Under the pieces are notes generated by a model, which saw only the letters and a list, made by a program, of their open reading frames with translations, did no database searches and had not been told where the DNA came from. Source: an uncultured Collinsella sp. (GTDB taxonomy: Bacteria; Actinomycetota; Coriobacteriia; Coriobacteriales; Coriobacteriaceae). From it: a stretch of DNA of 17,609 bases. A program made the position numbers and the translations under genes. The stretch covers positions 1 through 17,609 of the forward strand of contig CAJLPX010000033.1 in assembly GCA_905208635.1 (NCBI GenBank), written 5' to 3'. Numbering within the stretch: the stretch's first letter is position 1; each line of letters opens with the position of its first letter. Shown here piece by piece: positions 1 through 5,866 of the stretch.

Positions 1-184
1 ACCACGATGTTCTCGTTGGGGTTGATCGGCATGCCCATAAAGTGCTCCTGCTTGGTGGCAAGCGCCTCGCGCATGGCCTGGGAGCCCCAGACAGGTTGAC
101 GGCACCATACTTGTTGGAGATGCGCGTCATGCGGCGGATGACCGAATCGGTAAACGCCGCCGTGCGGTTGGAGAGTTCTTTCAT
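1..184 (-). pseudogene. N-terminal fragment of a PLP-dependent class I/II aminotransferase, broken by an internal deletion
   Basis: Reading the minus strand from the ATG at 184-182 (preceded by GAAAGGATAGGC, a usable RBS) gives MKELSNRTAAFTDSVIRR, then MTRISNKYGAVNLS. This is the typical start of fold-type I aminotransferases, where AVNLS should continue as QGFPDFDPP. After S32 (position 89) the frame instead reads unrelated residues. From about position 89 down to 1 another frame reads WGSQAMREALATKQEHFMGM, then PINPNENIVV, which matches the family segment ending 'QYxxTWGxxxLREAIA...'. So about 25-30 codons between the NLSQG and TWG motifs are missing, and the frame is shifted at the join. 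The gene also runs off the window. It may be a true pseudogene or an assembly error; the two frames and the join are directly visible, the family is inferred from motifs. Confidence 0.7.
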
Positions 185-292
185 GCCTATCCTTTCGAGC
201 ATTGGGTGGAGCAAGTTTACTCCTATGGAATCGATGGGATTTGCTTGAAATGGTCTCGAAAAACTCTTTTCAAAATTCTTGAAAATTGGGGC

Positions 293-321
293 TTGCATCG
301 CGTGGCGTTCCTTGCAATAAT
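293..321 (+). promoter_or_regulatory. Candidate sigma-A-type promoter of the tRNA cluster
   Basis: TTGCAT (293-298) and AATAAT (316-321) are separated by 17 bp and lie 27 bp before the tRNA-His gene. A GC-rich stretch follows the -10 box, as is common in stable-RNA promoters. The -35 box matches consensus only in its first three bases, so this is a tentative call. Confidence 0.4.
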
Positions 322-347
322 AGTCGAGCGCGAAGCGCACAGGACAC

Positions 348-425
348 GGTGGGTGTAGCTCAGTTGGCTAGAGCGACGGGTTGTGGTCCCGTAGGTCGAG
401 GGTTCGAGTCCCTTTACCCACCCCA
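348..425 (+). tRNA. tRNA-His (anticodon GTG)
   Basis: The cloverleaf folds cleanly. The acceptor stem GTGGGTG (349-355) pairs with TACCCAC (415-421). The D arm is GCTC/GAGC, the anticodon stem ACGGG/CCCGT encloses loop TTGTGGT with anticodon GTG at 383-385, and the T arm is GAGGG TTCGAGT CCCTT. The extra 5' G (348) can pair with C422, the histidine-specific G-1:C73 pair. The 3' CCA (423-425) is encoded. It is the first gene of a plus-strand tRNA cluster. Confidence 0.96.
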
Positions 426-447
426 GTTCTTGCTTCGTGTTGATATC

Positions 448-523
448 GGGTCGTTAGCTCAGTTGGTAGAGCAGGGGACTCTTAATCCCAAGGTCCAGGG
501 TTCGACCCCCTGACGGCCCACCA
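448..523 (+). tRNA. tRNA-Lys (anticodon CTT), copy 1
   Basis: The acceptor stem GGGTCGT (448-454) pairs with ACGGCCC (513-519) with one G-T wobble. The D arm is GCTC/GAGC, the anticodon loop is CTCTTAA with CTT at 481-483, and the T arm is CAGGG TTCGACC CCCTG. Discriminator A520 and an encoded CCA (521-523) follow. The 5' half closely matches the usual bacterial tRNA-Lys sequence. It is identical to the copy that starts 119 bp further on. Confidence 0.95.
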
Positions 524-536
524 CACGATATCTCCT

Positions 537-562
537 CTAAAGTCCGCCACCACGGACTTTAG
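537..562. other. 10-bp perfect hairpin between the two tRNA-Lys genes
   Basis: CTAAAGTCCG (537-546) and CGGACTTTAG (553-562) form a perfect 10-bp stem around the loop CCACCA. No T-tract follows, so it is a poor intrinsic terminator. It could be a processing signal in the tRNA precursor or a leftover terminator of copy 1. Confidence 0.6.
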
Positions 563-566
563 CTTT

Positions 567-642
567 GGGTCGTTAGCTCAGTTGGTAGAGCAGGGGACTC
601 TTAATCCCAAGGTCCAGGGTTCGACCCCCTGACGGCCCACCA
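567..642 (+). tRNA. tRNA-Lys (anticodon CTT), copy 2
   Basis: This is base-for-base the same as the tRNA-Lys copy at 448-523: same acceptor stem, CTT anticodon, T arm and encoded CCA (640-642). It is the last intact tRNA of the cluster and is followed 9 bp later by a strong terminator. Confidence 0.95.
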
Positions 643-718
643 AAGATTGTTAAGACGGTCAACTTCGGTTGGCCGTCTTTTTTGTTGACCTCGCATGGGG
701 TCGAATCCGAAAGGGCGC
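623..718 (+). repeat. Tandem repeat unit, copy 1 (tRNA-Lys 3' end, terminator, tail)
   Basis: This stretch holds the last 20 bases of tRNA-Lys copy 2, AAAG, the UUCG terminator, and a tail reading TTGACCTCGCATGGGG, then TCGAATCC, then AAGGGCGC. The same order recurs at 800-893. The first 23 bases of the two copies are identical; the terminator and tail have diverged by point changes. Confidence 0.75.
652..683 (+). terminator. Rho-independent terminator of the tRNA cluster
   Basis: AAGACGGTCAAC (652-663) pairs over 12 bp (one G-T) with GTTGGCCGTCTT (668-679) around a UUCG tetraloop. The T-tract runs through 683. It is a textbook intrinsic terminator directly after tRNA-Lys copy 2. Confidence 0.92.
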
Positions 719-728
719 GGAGCTGAGG

Positions 729-798
729 AAATGCGTAAGCATTTACCAGCGCAGCGCGCAAGGCGCAAAGCGCCGAAGCGGCCGCCTGCAAAGCAGGC
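729..798. repeat. Cluster of three short A-loop hairpins
   Basis: Three perfect small hairpins follow one another: AAATGC-GTAA-GCATTT (729-744), GGCGC-AAA-GCGCC (762-774) and GCCTGC-AAA-GCAGGC (784-798). The last ends two bases before the duplicated tRNA 3' end. Two share the core GC-AAA-GC. A similar hairpin on the minus strand lies at 1790-1804. No coding content is seen here. Confidence 0.6.
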
Positions 799-799
799 T

Positions 800-893
800 G
801 ACCCCCTGACGGCCCACCAAAGCATGTTAAAGCGGCTGGCTTAGGCTGGTCGCTTTTTGTTAACCTCGCATGGGGCCGAACCCGTAAGGGCGC
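800..893 (+). repeat. Tandem repeat unit, copy 2, with tRNA-Lys 3' remnant
   Basis: The first 23 bases (800-822) are identical to 623-645: the 3' part of the T arm and acceptor arm of tRNA-Lys, the CCA and AAAG. No tRNA body precedes them. A second terminator (829-858) and a tail TTAACCTCGCATGGGGCC follow, differing from copy 1 by scattered substitutions. Either a tandem duplication whose tRNA body has decayed, or an att-like direct repeat left at a tRNA integration site. Confidence 0.7.
829..858 (+). terminator. Orphan rho-independent terminator in repeat copy 2
   Basis: AAAGCGGCTGGC (829-840) pairs with GCTGGTCGCTTT (845-856) over 12 bp with three wobble pairs, loop TTAG, followed by TTTTT. 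The stem sequence differs from the terminator at 652-683 but pairing is kept. No intact plus-strand gene ends here, so it is now an orphan or stops read-through from the tRNA cluster. Confidence 0.8.
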
Positions 894-900
894 AGACGCT

Positions 901-1761
901 TTACAAGTCGAGCCTGCCCTGGGGGTCGGTGAATCCGTCTGTACCCTCCTTGAGCTTTTTCTCGTCTGCTTTCACGCGACGTTCGAGCTTCTTTGTATCT
1001 TCGGCAGGCGGTAGGTTCTCGGGTACAATTCCGCGGTCGATGAGGCTGCCACGCACGCTTGTGTTGTTCTCGACGTGCTCTTGCTTGATCTGGTCCAGAC
1101 CGTACAGGTCGTGTTCCTCGGCGTTGAAGGCCGTCATCGAGTTCGTAAGGTCCTTTGCTTTGATGAGAACATCGGCTAGCCTGTCCGCCAATGCCGAGCT
1201 CTTGGATACGCCGAGCTGTTGCTTCATTTCCGCCGTGCTTCTGCCGCCGAATAACGCTTCATCGCCCTTCGACTTGATGATCGCGAATCCTTTGGAGTCC
1301 ACGCCGCGTTTGAACGCAATACCCGAGAGCTGTTTCTCTGAATCAGATAGCGAGTGGCGCGCCTGCAAGCGCTGAATCTCTGCGAAGCGCTGCTCTATGA
1401 GCTCTTGGCGGCGCGTCTGCACGGCGAAGTATGCCTGGGCGAGCGCGATTTCTTGCTTGTTTGAATCTCCGTTCTGGGCGATTAAATAGCATGCATAGCG
1501 CGTAAGTTTGTAGTCTTTAACCGCACGAGCGGCGACACCGGCAGTTACCATTTTCGTGGTGTCACGAAAATGGGAATCAACTGGAGTTTTGTTTGTTTCG
1601 CACGAGACTTTTGCCCTCTTAACAACTTCGGCAAAGTTCTCCCATCGAGTGTACCCCATGGGTTCCATTAAATCGCGTGCGAGCCAATACTCAACGCCGT
1701 CTTCCACATTGGCGTAGCTATCAAGTTTGACACGCCACTTCTCGATATCTCTACTGTCCAT
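901..1761 (-). CDS. dinD: DinD-like DNA damage-inducible protein
   Basis: The 286-residue product matches the DinD family in length and layout. The N-terminal half (about residues 15-120) has the BRO-N-like pattern YWLARDLMEPMGYTRWENF and later TRYACYLIAQNGDSNK. A charged helical middle follows (QTRRQELIEQRF; about residues 115-140), then a conserved C-terminal block (GVDSKGFAIIKSKGDEALFGG; MTAFNAEEHDLYG) and a Lys/Glu-rich tail. E. coli DinD is an SOS protein reported to inhibit RecA strand exchange. The start at 1761 is backed by GGAGGAG upstream. I saw no obvious Gram-positive LexA box (GAAC-N4-GTTC) upstream, so SOS control is not shown. Base composition looks more AT-rich than the suf genes, which fits acquisition next to a tRNA locus. 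Confidence 0.88.
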   Translation of the reverse strand: MDSRDIEKWRVKLDSYANVEDGVEYWLARDLMEPMGYTRWENFAEVVKRAKVSCETNKTPVDSHFRDTTKMVTAGVAARAVKDYKLTRYACYLIAQNGDSNKQEIALAQAYFAVQTRRQELIEQRFAEIQRLQARHSLSDSEKQLSGIAFKRGVDSKGFAIIKSKGDEALFGGRSTAEMKQQLGVSKSSALADRLADVLIKAKDLTNSMTAFNAEEHDLYGLDQIKQEHVENNTSVRGSLIDRGIVPENLPPAEDTKKLERRVKADEKKLKEGTDGFTDPQGRLDL

Positions 1762-1789
1762 ATCTCCTCCTCGCTGGCCTATTGTCTAT

Positions 1790-1804
1790 GCGGGCTTTGC
1801 CCGC
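1790..1804. repeat. Small triloop hairpin upstream of dinD
   Basis: GCGGGC-TTT-GCCCGC is a perfect 6-bp stem. Read on the minus strand, the dinD sense, it is GCGGGC-AAA-GCCCGC, the same design as the hairpins at 762-798. It lies within the dinD 5' region, about 30 bp before the start codon. Confidence 0.5.
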
Positions 1805-1844
1805 TCTGTATTCAGAATTAGGATACGCTGCCGTGCGGACACGA

Positions 1845-1880
1845 ATGGGCCCCGTGCCACTTCGAGTTCACGGGGCCCAT
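1845..1880. terminator. Long GC-rich hairpin between the FAD oxidoreductase and dinD
   Basis: ATGGGCCCCGTG (1845-1856) pairs perfectly over 12 bp with CACGGGGCCCAT (1869-1880). The 12-base loop can form a small inner ACT/AGT helix. It lies about 40 bp after the stop codon of the minus-strand oxidoreductase gene, the usual place for a terminator, but has no clear T-tract on either strand. Confidence 0.45.
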
Positions 1881-1922
1881 AGATATCGATTAGTTGTGTT
1901 TTGCTTTAGATAGGTGTCCAGT

Positions 1923-3449
1923 TTAATTCGCTCGATAGTGCGATCCGAGACTTTCGGTTCGCTTGCGCATGGCTTTGACCATTTCCTGTGCTAGTTGAAT
2001 CTGCGATTGCAGGCGGGCGAGGGCTGCGATTTCGCTGTCATTGGCGTGTGGCTTGCTCAGCGCCGTTGCGTCGTCTTGCAGGCTTTCAAGCTGTTGCAGG
2101 GCCTTGGATAGACCCGCTTCGGTCCTGTTGATCATGCAGTAGGTACTCATTGTGCGTTTGAGGCAGCGGGTCAGGCGCTCGGCGTCTGCTGTAGCTATGC
2201 CATGCTGGGGGAGGGCGATATCCATCGGTGCGGCCGCCTCAGGAGCGTCCAGCGCTGCTTGGGCTGCCGATGCGCCCGCAATGCGCCCGAACACGATGCC
2301 ATTGGCACTCGACAAGCCGCCGATGCGGTCGGCGCCGTGCATGCCGCCTGTTGCCTCACCGCAGGCGTAGAGGCCCTCAACGCCTGCGTACGCGGTCTTG
2401 TCGATTTTGATACCGCCGTTGGCGGCGTGGGCATACATCGCCACGCGCATCTCGTCGGTCGGCGCGATGCCGTGCTCGTCTTGCAGCCAGGTGGCAAAGG
2501 TCTGCACAAACTCGGGGATGTCCTCGCGGGGGAAGTCGTAGTGGAGCGCCAGGCCCTCTGCACCTGCCTGATCTATGACGAGGTCGATGGCGCGGGAGGC
2601 CAAGCGCGAGGTGAAAGGACCATATCCAGAGCGCTGCTCAAGCAGATCGTTTAGCTTGCCGTCGGCAATATCGACCGGCTGGTCTACATGTACGTAGCGC
2701 CAGGTTTTCTCGTTGAAGACCAGGTTGCGCTTGGGCTCGATGAAGCCGGGCATCATCTGCATGAATTCTATATTAGTAAGCGATGCGCCGTGCGCCAGTG
2801 CGATGGCCTGCGAGGAGCTGAGCACATCAGCCGACGTAAGGCTGCGCTCGAACAGGCCGCCTGTGCCACCGGCTGCGATGATCGTGGCCTTGGCAGCAAA
2901 GGGCACGATTCGATTTTCGGTAAGGTCGTAGAGCACGGTTCCGGTGATTCTGCCGTTCGTGTTCTCAACAAGGTCGATAAGCTCATGGCGGGGGAGCAGG
3001 CGAATGCCGAGTGACTCGATTCGGGTCGTTAGAGCGTCCTCAAGGGGCTTGCGGGTGAGGCCGCGCCACATGCGCGTCTTGTGGTCAAAGCAGGGGATAA
3101 ACTGCTTTTGCTGAGCGCTCTCAGCGCTTTGCGGACGCTGGAGCTCAACGCCCAGGTCTTGATCGAGCCATTCAATTGCCTGGGGAATGCCGTGGACAAA
3201 CGTCTGGACAAGCTCGGGGTCGGCGACGCCGCCACCAACGGTCTGGATGGTGTCGATGAGGTCTTGTTCGTCGTCTTCGTTAACGGGTCCGATAAGCCCC
3301 AAGCCCCAGGTTCCGGGGAAGAAACTCGATCCACTCATAGTCTTGCCGGCGCTTGCCACAGCGACGGTTGCACCCGTGCGCGCCGCTTCGATGGCGGCGC
3401 AAAGGCCCGCAATGCCAGATCCAATTACCAGTACATCAGTCGATTCCAT
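1923..3449 (-). CDS. FAD-dependent oxidoreductase, fumarate reductase/L-aspartate oxidase superfamily
   Basis: The 508-residue product begins with a Rossmann FAD-binding segment, VLVIGSGIAGLCAAIEAARTG (GSGIAG at 10-15). It carries the family blocks ATIIAAGGTGGLF (188-200) and GLYACGEATGGMHGADRIGG (359-378), the last close to L-aspartate oxidase HGANRLGG. A C-terminal helical region follows. The block FVQFHPTG of fumarate reductases and aspartate oxidases reads FMQMMPGF here (229-236), so the catalytic His is Met. The His of the HYxMGG block is kept (HAANGG, 341-346). No signal peptide or haem domain is seen, so it is probably soluble. The ATG at 3449 is chosen over the upstream ATG at 3506 because AAAGGAATCCG precedes it and homology starts at once. 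The substrate is unknown; NadB proper is unlikely because no nadA or nadC is adjacent. Confidence 0.82.
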   Translation of the reverse strand: MESTDVLVIGSGIAGLCAAIEAARTGATVAVASAGKTMSGSSFFPGTWGLGLIGPVNEDDEQDLIDTIQTVGGGVADPELVQTFVHGIPQAIEWLDQDLGVELQRPQSAESAQQKQFIPCFDHKTRMWRGLTRKPLEDALTTRIESLGIRLLPRHELIDLVENTNGRITGTVLYDLTENRIVPFAAKATIIAAGGTGGLFERSLTSADVLSSSQAIALAHGASLTNIEFMQMMPGFIEPKRNLVFNEKTWRYVHVDQPVDIADGKLNDLLEQRSGYGPFTSRLASRAIDLVIDQAGAEGLALHYDFPREDIPEFVQTFATWLQDEHGIAPTDEMRVAMYAHAANGGIKIDKTAYAGVEGLYACGEATGGMHGADRIGGLSSANGIVFGRIAGASAAQAALDAPEAAAPMDIALPQHGIATADAERLTRCLKRTMSTYCMINRTEAGLSKALQQLESLQDDATALSKPHANDSEIAALARLQSQIQLAQEMVKAMRKRTESLGSHYRAN

Positions 3450-3636
3450 CGGATTCCTTTCTCGTCCGGCGCATTGTCGCACGGGTGATCGGTAATGGGG
3501 CCGCAAAGACTCGGCAAATCGGTAAAGGGCACATATGACAGGTGGGCGTCATGGACGCTCTGACGTTTCATCTCGTCACATCTCGTATTTCGCCCCAACT
3601 GATATATCGGCATTCGCTACCCTGCGATAGCGCAAA

Positions 3637-3671
3637 CAAAAAGAGCCGCTACCTCGAAAGGTAGCGGCTCT
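3637..3671 (-). terminator. Rho-independent terminator of the NifU-like/GGGtGRT operon
   Basis: AGAGCCGCTACC pairs perfectly over 12 bp with GGTAGCGGCTCT (3642-3653 with 3660-3671), loop TCGAAA. On the minus strand a TTTTT tract follows directly. It lies about 35 bp after the stop codon at 3706. Short A/T runs on both sides make weak bidirectional action possible. Confidence 0.9.
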
Positions 3672-3705
3672 AAAGCTCAACTATATGAGCATCGCGCGGG
3701 CGCGA

Positions 3706-4710
3706 TTAGGCCTTGAGGGCCTCCTCGACGGCGACAGCGCAGGCGACGGTGGCACCGACCATGGGGTTGTTGCCCATGCCGATGAGACCCATCATGTCAA
3801 CGTGCGCAGGCACGGAGGAAGAACCGGCGAACTGGGCGTCGGAGTGCATACGGCCCATGGTGTCGGTCATGCCGTAAGAGGCAGGGCCGGCGCCCATGTT
3901 GTCCGGGTGCAGGGTACGGCCAGTGCCGCCACCAGAAGCGACGGAGAAGTACTTCTTGCCAGCCTCGATGCGCTCCTTCTTGTAGGTGCCAGCGACGGGG
4001 TGCTGGAAGCGCGTGGGGTTGGTGGAGTTGCCGGTGATCGAGATGTCAACGTTCTCGTGCCACATGATGGCAACGCCCTCGCGGACGTCGTCGGAGCCGT
4101 AGCAGTTAACGGCAGCGCGGGGACCATCGGAGTAGGGGATGGTCTCGACGACCTTGAGCTCGCCCGTGTAGTAGTCGAACTGGGTCTTCACGTAGGTGAA
4201 GCCGTTGATGCGGGCGATGATCTGAGCAGCGTCCTTGCCCAGACCGTTGAGGATAACGCGCAGCGGCTTCTTGCGAGCCTTGTTGGCGTTCAGAGCCAGG
4301 CCGATAGCGCCCTCAGCGGCAGCGAAGGACTCGTGGCCGGCCAGGAAGGCGAAGCACTCAGTGTCGTCGGAGAGCAGCATAGCGCCCAGGTTGCCGTGGC
4401 CCAGACCGACCTTGCGGTCCTCGGCGACGGAGCCGGGAACGGTGAAGGCCTGGATGCCCTCGCCGATGATGGCGGCAGCCTCAGAAGCGGACTTGGCGCC
4501 ACGCTTGACAGCGAGAGCGCAGCCGAGGGTGTAGGCCCACTCAGCGTTCTGGAAGGCGATGGACTGGGTGTTGTTGACGATCTCACGCGGGTTGAAGCCC
4601 TTGTCGGTGCAGATCTGCAGAGCTTCCTCGAGGGAGGCGATGCCGTTGTCGGCGAGGCACTTGTTGATCTTGTCAGCGCGGCGCTCGTAACCTTCGAACG
4701 TAACAGTCAT
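3706..4710 (-). CDS. GGGtGRT family protein
   Basis: The 334-residue product carries the name-giving motif GGGTGRT at 260-266, followed by LHPDNMGAGPASYGMTDTMGRMHSD. Most of the sequence is the compact, highly conserved form of this family, and the length is what I expect for it. No signal peptide or membrane segment is seen. No biochemical role is known to me. The partner gene, 18 bp upstream in the same operon, encodes a NifU-like Fe-S scaffold, so a role in Fe-S or metal handling is inferred. Cysteines are present at 19, 34, 64, 119, 203 and 324 but do not form a classical CxxC cluster site. The start at 4710 has GGGAGGGAAATAACT before it. Strongly biased codons suggest high expression. 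Confidence 0.88.
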   Translation of the reverse strand: MTVTFEGYERRADKINKCLADNGIASLEEALQICTDKGFNPREIVNNTQSIAFQNAEWAYTLGCALAVKRGAKSASEAAAIIGEGIQAFTVPGSVAEDRKVGLGHGNLGAMLLSDDTECFAFLAGHESFAAAEGAIGLALNANKARKKPLRVILNGLGKDAAQIIARINGFTYVKTQFDYYTGELKVVETIPYSDGPRAAVNCYGSDDVREGVAIMWHENVDISITGNSTNPTRFQHPVAGTYKKERIEAGKKYFSVASGGGTGRTLHPDNMGAGPASYGMTDTMGRMHSDAQFAGSSSVPAHVDMMGLIGMGNNPMVGATVACAVAVEEALKA

Positions 4711-4728
4711 AGTTATTTCCCTCCCTTT

Positions 4729-5463
4729 CTACTCGTGAACCGGGAACACGCTGGCGACGGAGTGAGTCTCCTCGTCGGTGCGCGGGTCGATGTACTTGGC
4801 AGCGTTCTCCCACTGACCATAGTGGCCCATAGCGCCAGCGATGGCCTCCTCGGGGGTCTTGCCGGCCTTGACGGCGTCGGTGAACTTACCGAGGTTCAGG
4901 AACTCGAACGCGATGATCTCGTTCTTGTCGTTGAGAGCCATGCGGGTGACGTAGCCCTGAGCGAGCTCGAGGTAACGAGCGCCCTTGGCCTTGGTGCCGA
5001 ACATGGTGCCGACCTGAGAGCGAAGGCCCTTGCCGAGGTCGTCGAGGGAGGCGCCCACGGGCAGGCCGCCCTCGGAGAACGCGGTCTGGCTGCGGCCGTA
5101 AACGATCTGCAGGAAGATCTCGCGCATAGCAACGTTGATGGCGTCGCAGACGAGGTCGGTGTTGAGGGCCTCGAGGATGGTCTTACCGGGAAGGATCTCG
5201 GAAGCCATGGCGGCAGAGTGGGTCATGCCCGAGCAGCCGATGGTCTCAACGAGGGCCTCCTCGATGATGCCGTCCTTGACGTTCAGCGTGAGCTTGCAGG
5301 CGCCCTGCTGAGGTGCGCACCAACCCACACCGTGCGTAAGACCGGAGATGTCGGAAATCTCCTTAGCCTGGACCCACTTGCCCTCCTCGGGGATGGGTGC
5401 GGGGCCGTGGTATGCACCCTTGGCAACGGGGCACATGTTCTCCACTTCCTGTGAGTACTGCAT
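4729..5463 (-). CDS. NifU-like iron-sulfur cluster assembly scaffold, GGGtGRT-associated type
   Basis: The 244-residue product has a NifU/IscU-type N-terminal domain with Cys49 (GWCAPQQGAC), Cys77 (ETIGCSGMTHSA) and Cys106 (LVCDAIN). The GCSGM block aligns with the GCAIS/GCSAS block of U-type scaffolds. About 100 further residues at the C-terminus are absent from SufU and specific to this subfamily. The start at 5463 is preferred because GAGAGGAGAGGC precedes it; the open frame extends to 5628 but the added residues look non-coding. It is the first gene of a two-gene operon with the GGGtGRT gene. This scaffold is distinct from SufU at 6733-7167, so the cell probably has two U-type systems. 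The exact client is unknown. Confidence 0.87.
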   Translation of the reverse strand: MQYSQEVENMCPVAKGAYHGPAPIPEEGKWVQAKEISDISGLTHGVGWCAPQQGACKLTLNVKDGIIEEALVETIGCSGMTHSAAMASEILPGKTILEALNTDLVCDAINVAMREIFLQIVYGRSQTAFSEGGLPVGASLDDLGKGLRSQVGTMFGTKAKGARYLELAQGYVTRMALNDKNEIIAFEFLNLGKFTDAVKAGKTPEEAIAGAMGHYGQWENAAKYIDPRTDEETHSVASVFPVHE

Positions 5464-5866
5464 GCCTCTCCTCTCTATCGTGTTGGCGTCCCGTCTGGGG
5501 GTCGTGGCTGGCGATTGCCGGGCGACCCTTCGAAAGGGACATGACATGCAGCCCCTATAATACCGCGAAATGCACGGAATATTCGGCGAACGGCTCAGTT
5601 TTCGTAGCGAGAAGCGCGGAACTTTCAATTGAAGCGATTTAACTCTATGTTCTGTGGTCGCGAACTTCCGTAGAGGGGGCCCGTCTTGGGCAAGCTTTTG
5701 GTCAGCTCTTGCAAGCGTTGCAGGGGTTGACCTGTTGCAACGGTGCCGTTCGCCGCCTGTTTACTGCCTTTGGCCGCGCGAGTGTATTGTTTTGCGTGAA
5801 TGTTTTGGTGGCACGCTTCAATCGTGTTGTATTGGATGGCAAGCAGATCCAGGCGAAGGGAGCGCC
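5464..5866. other. Divergent intergenic region between the NifU-like gene and the transposase gene
   Basis: These 403 bases have no convincing gene. Near the left end, GGTATTATAG on the minus strand (complement of TATAAT at about 5556-5561) is a possible -10 box for the Fe-S operon, without a good -35 box. CCCTTCGAAAGGG (5526-5538) is a small hairpin. At 5716-5742 an imperfect dyad CGTTGCAGG...CCTG-TTG-CAACG surrounds a TTGACC. No clear promoter for the transposase could be fixed. Confidence 0.5.

Noticed and set aside
286..513. 75-codon open frame across the tRNA genes
   Set aside because: It reads through tRNA-His and tRNA-Lys sequence, giving the peptide GVAQLARATGCGPVGRGFES that is well known from tRNA mis-annotation.
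729..798. CRISPR-like array of the three hairpins
   Set aside because: The hairpins differ in sequence, have no equal spacers and no cas genes lie near.
3685..5454. 589-codon plus-strand open frame across the GGGtGRT and NifU-like genes
   Set aside because: It is antisense to two genes with clear motifs, RBSs and a terminator. Its Val/Gly/Asp/Leu-rich translation is the mirror image of strongly biased codons, and no family motif is seen.
5654..5866. 71-residue N-terminal extension of the transposase
   Set aside because: No RBS and no similarity to the family; the ATG at 5867 has GAAGGGAG upstream and begins the conserved domain.
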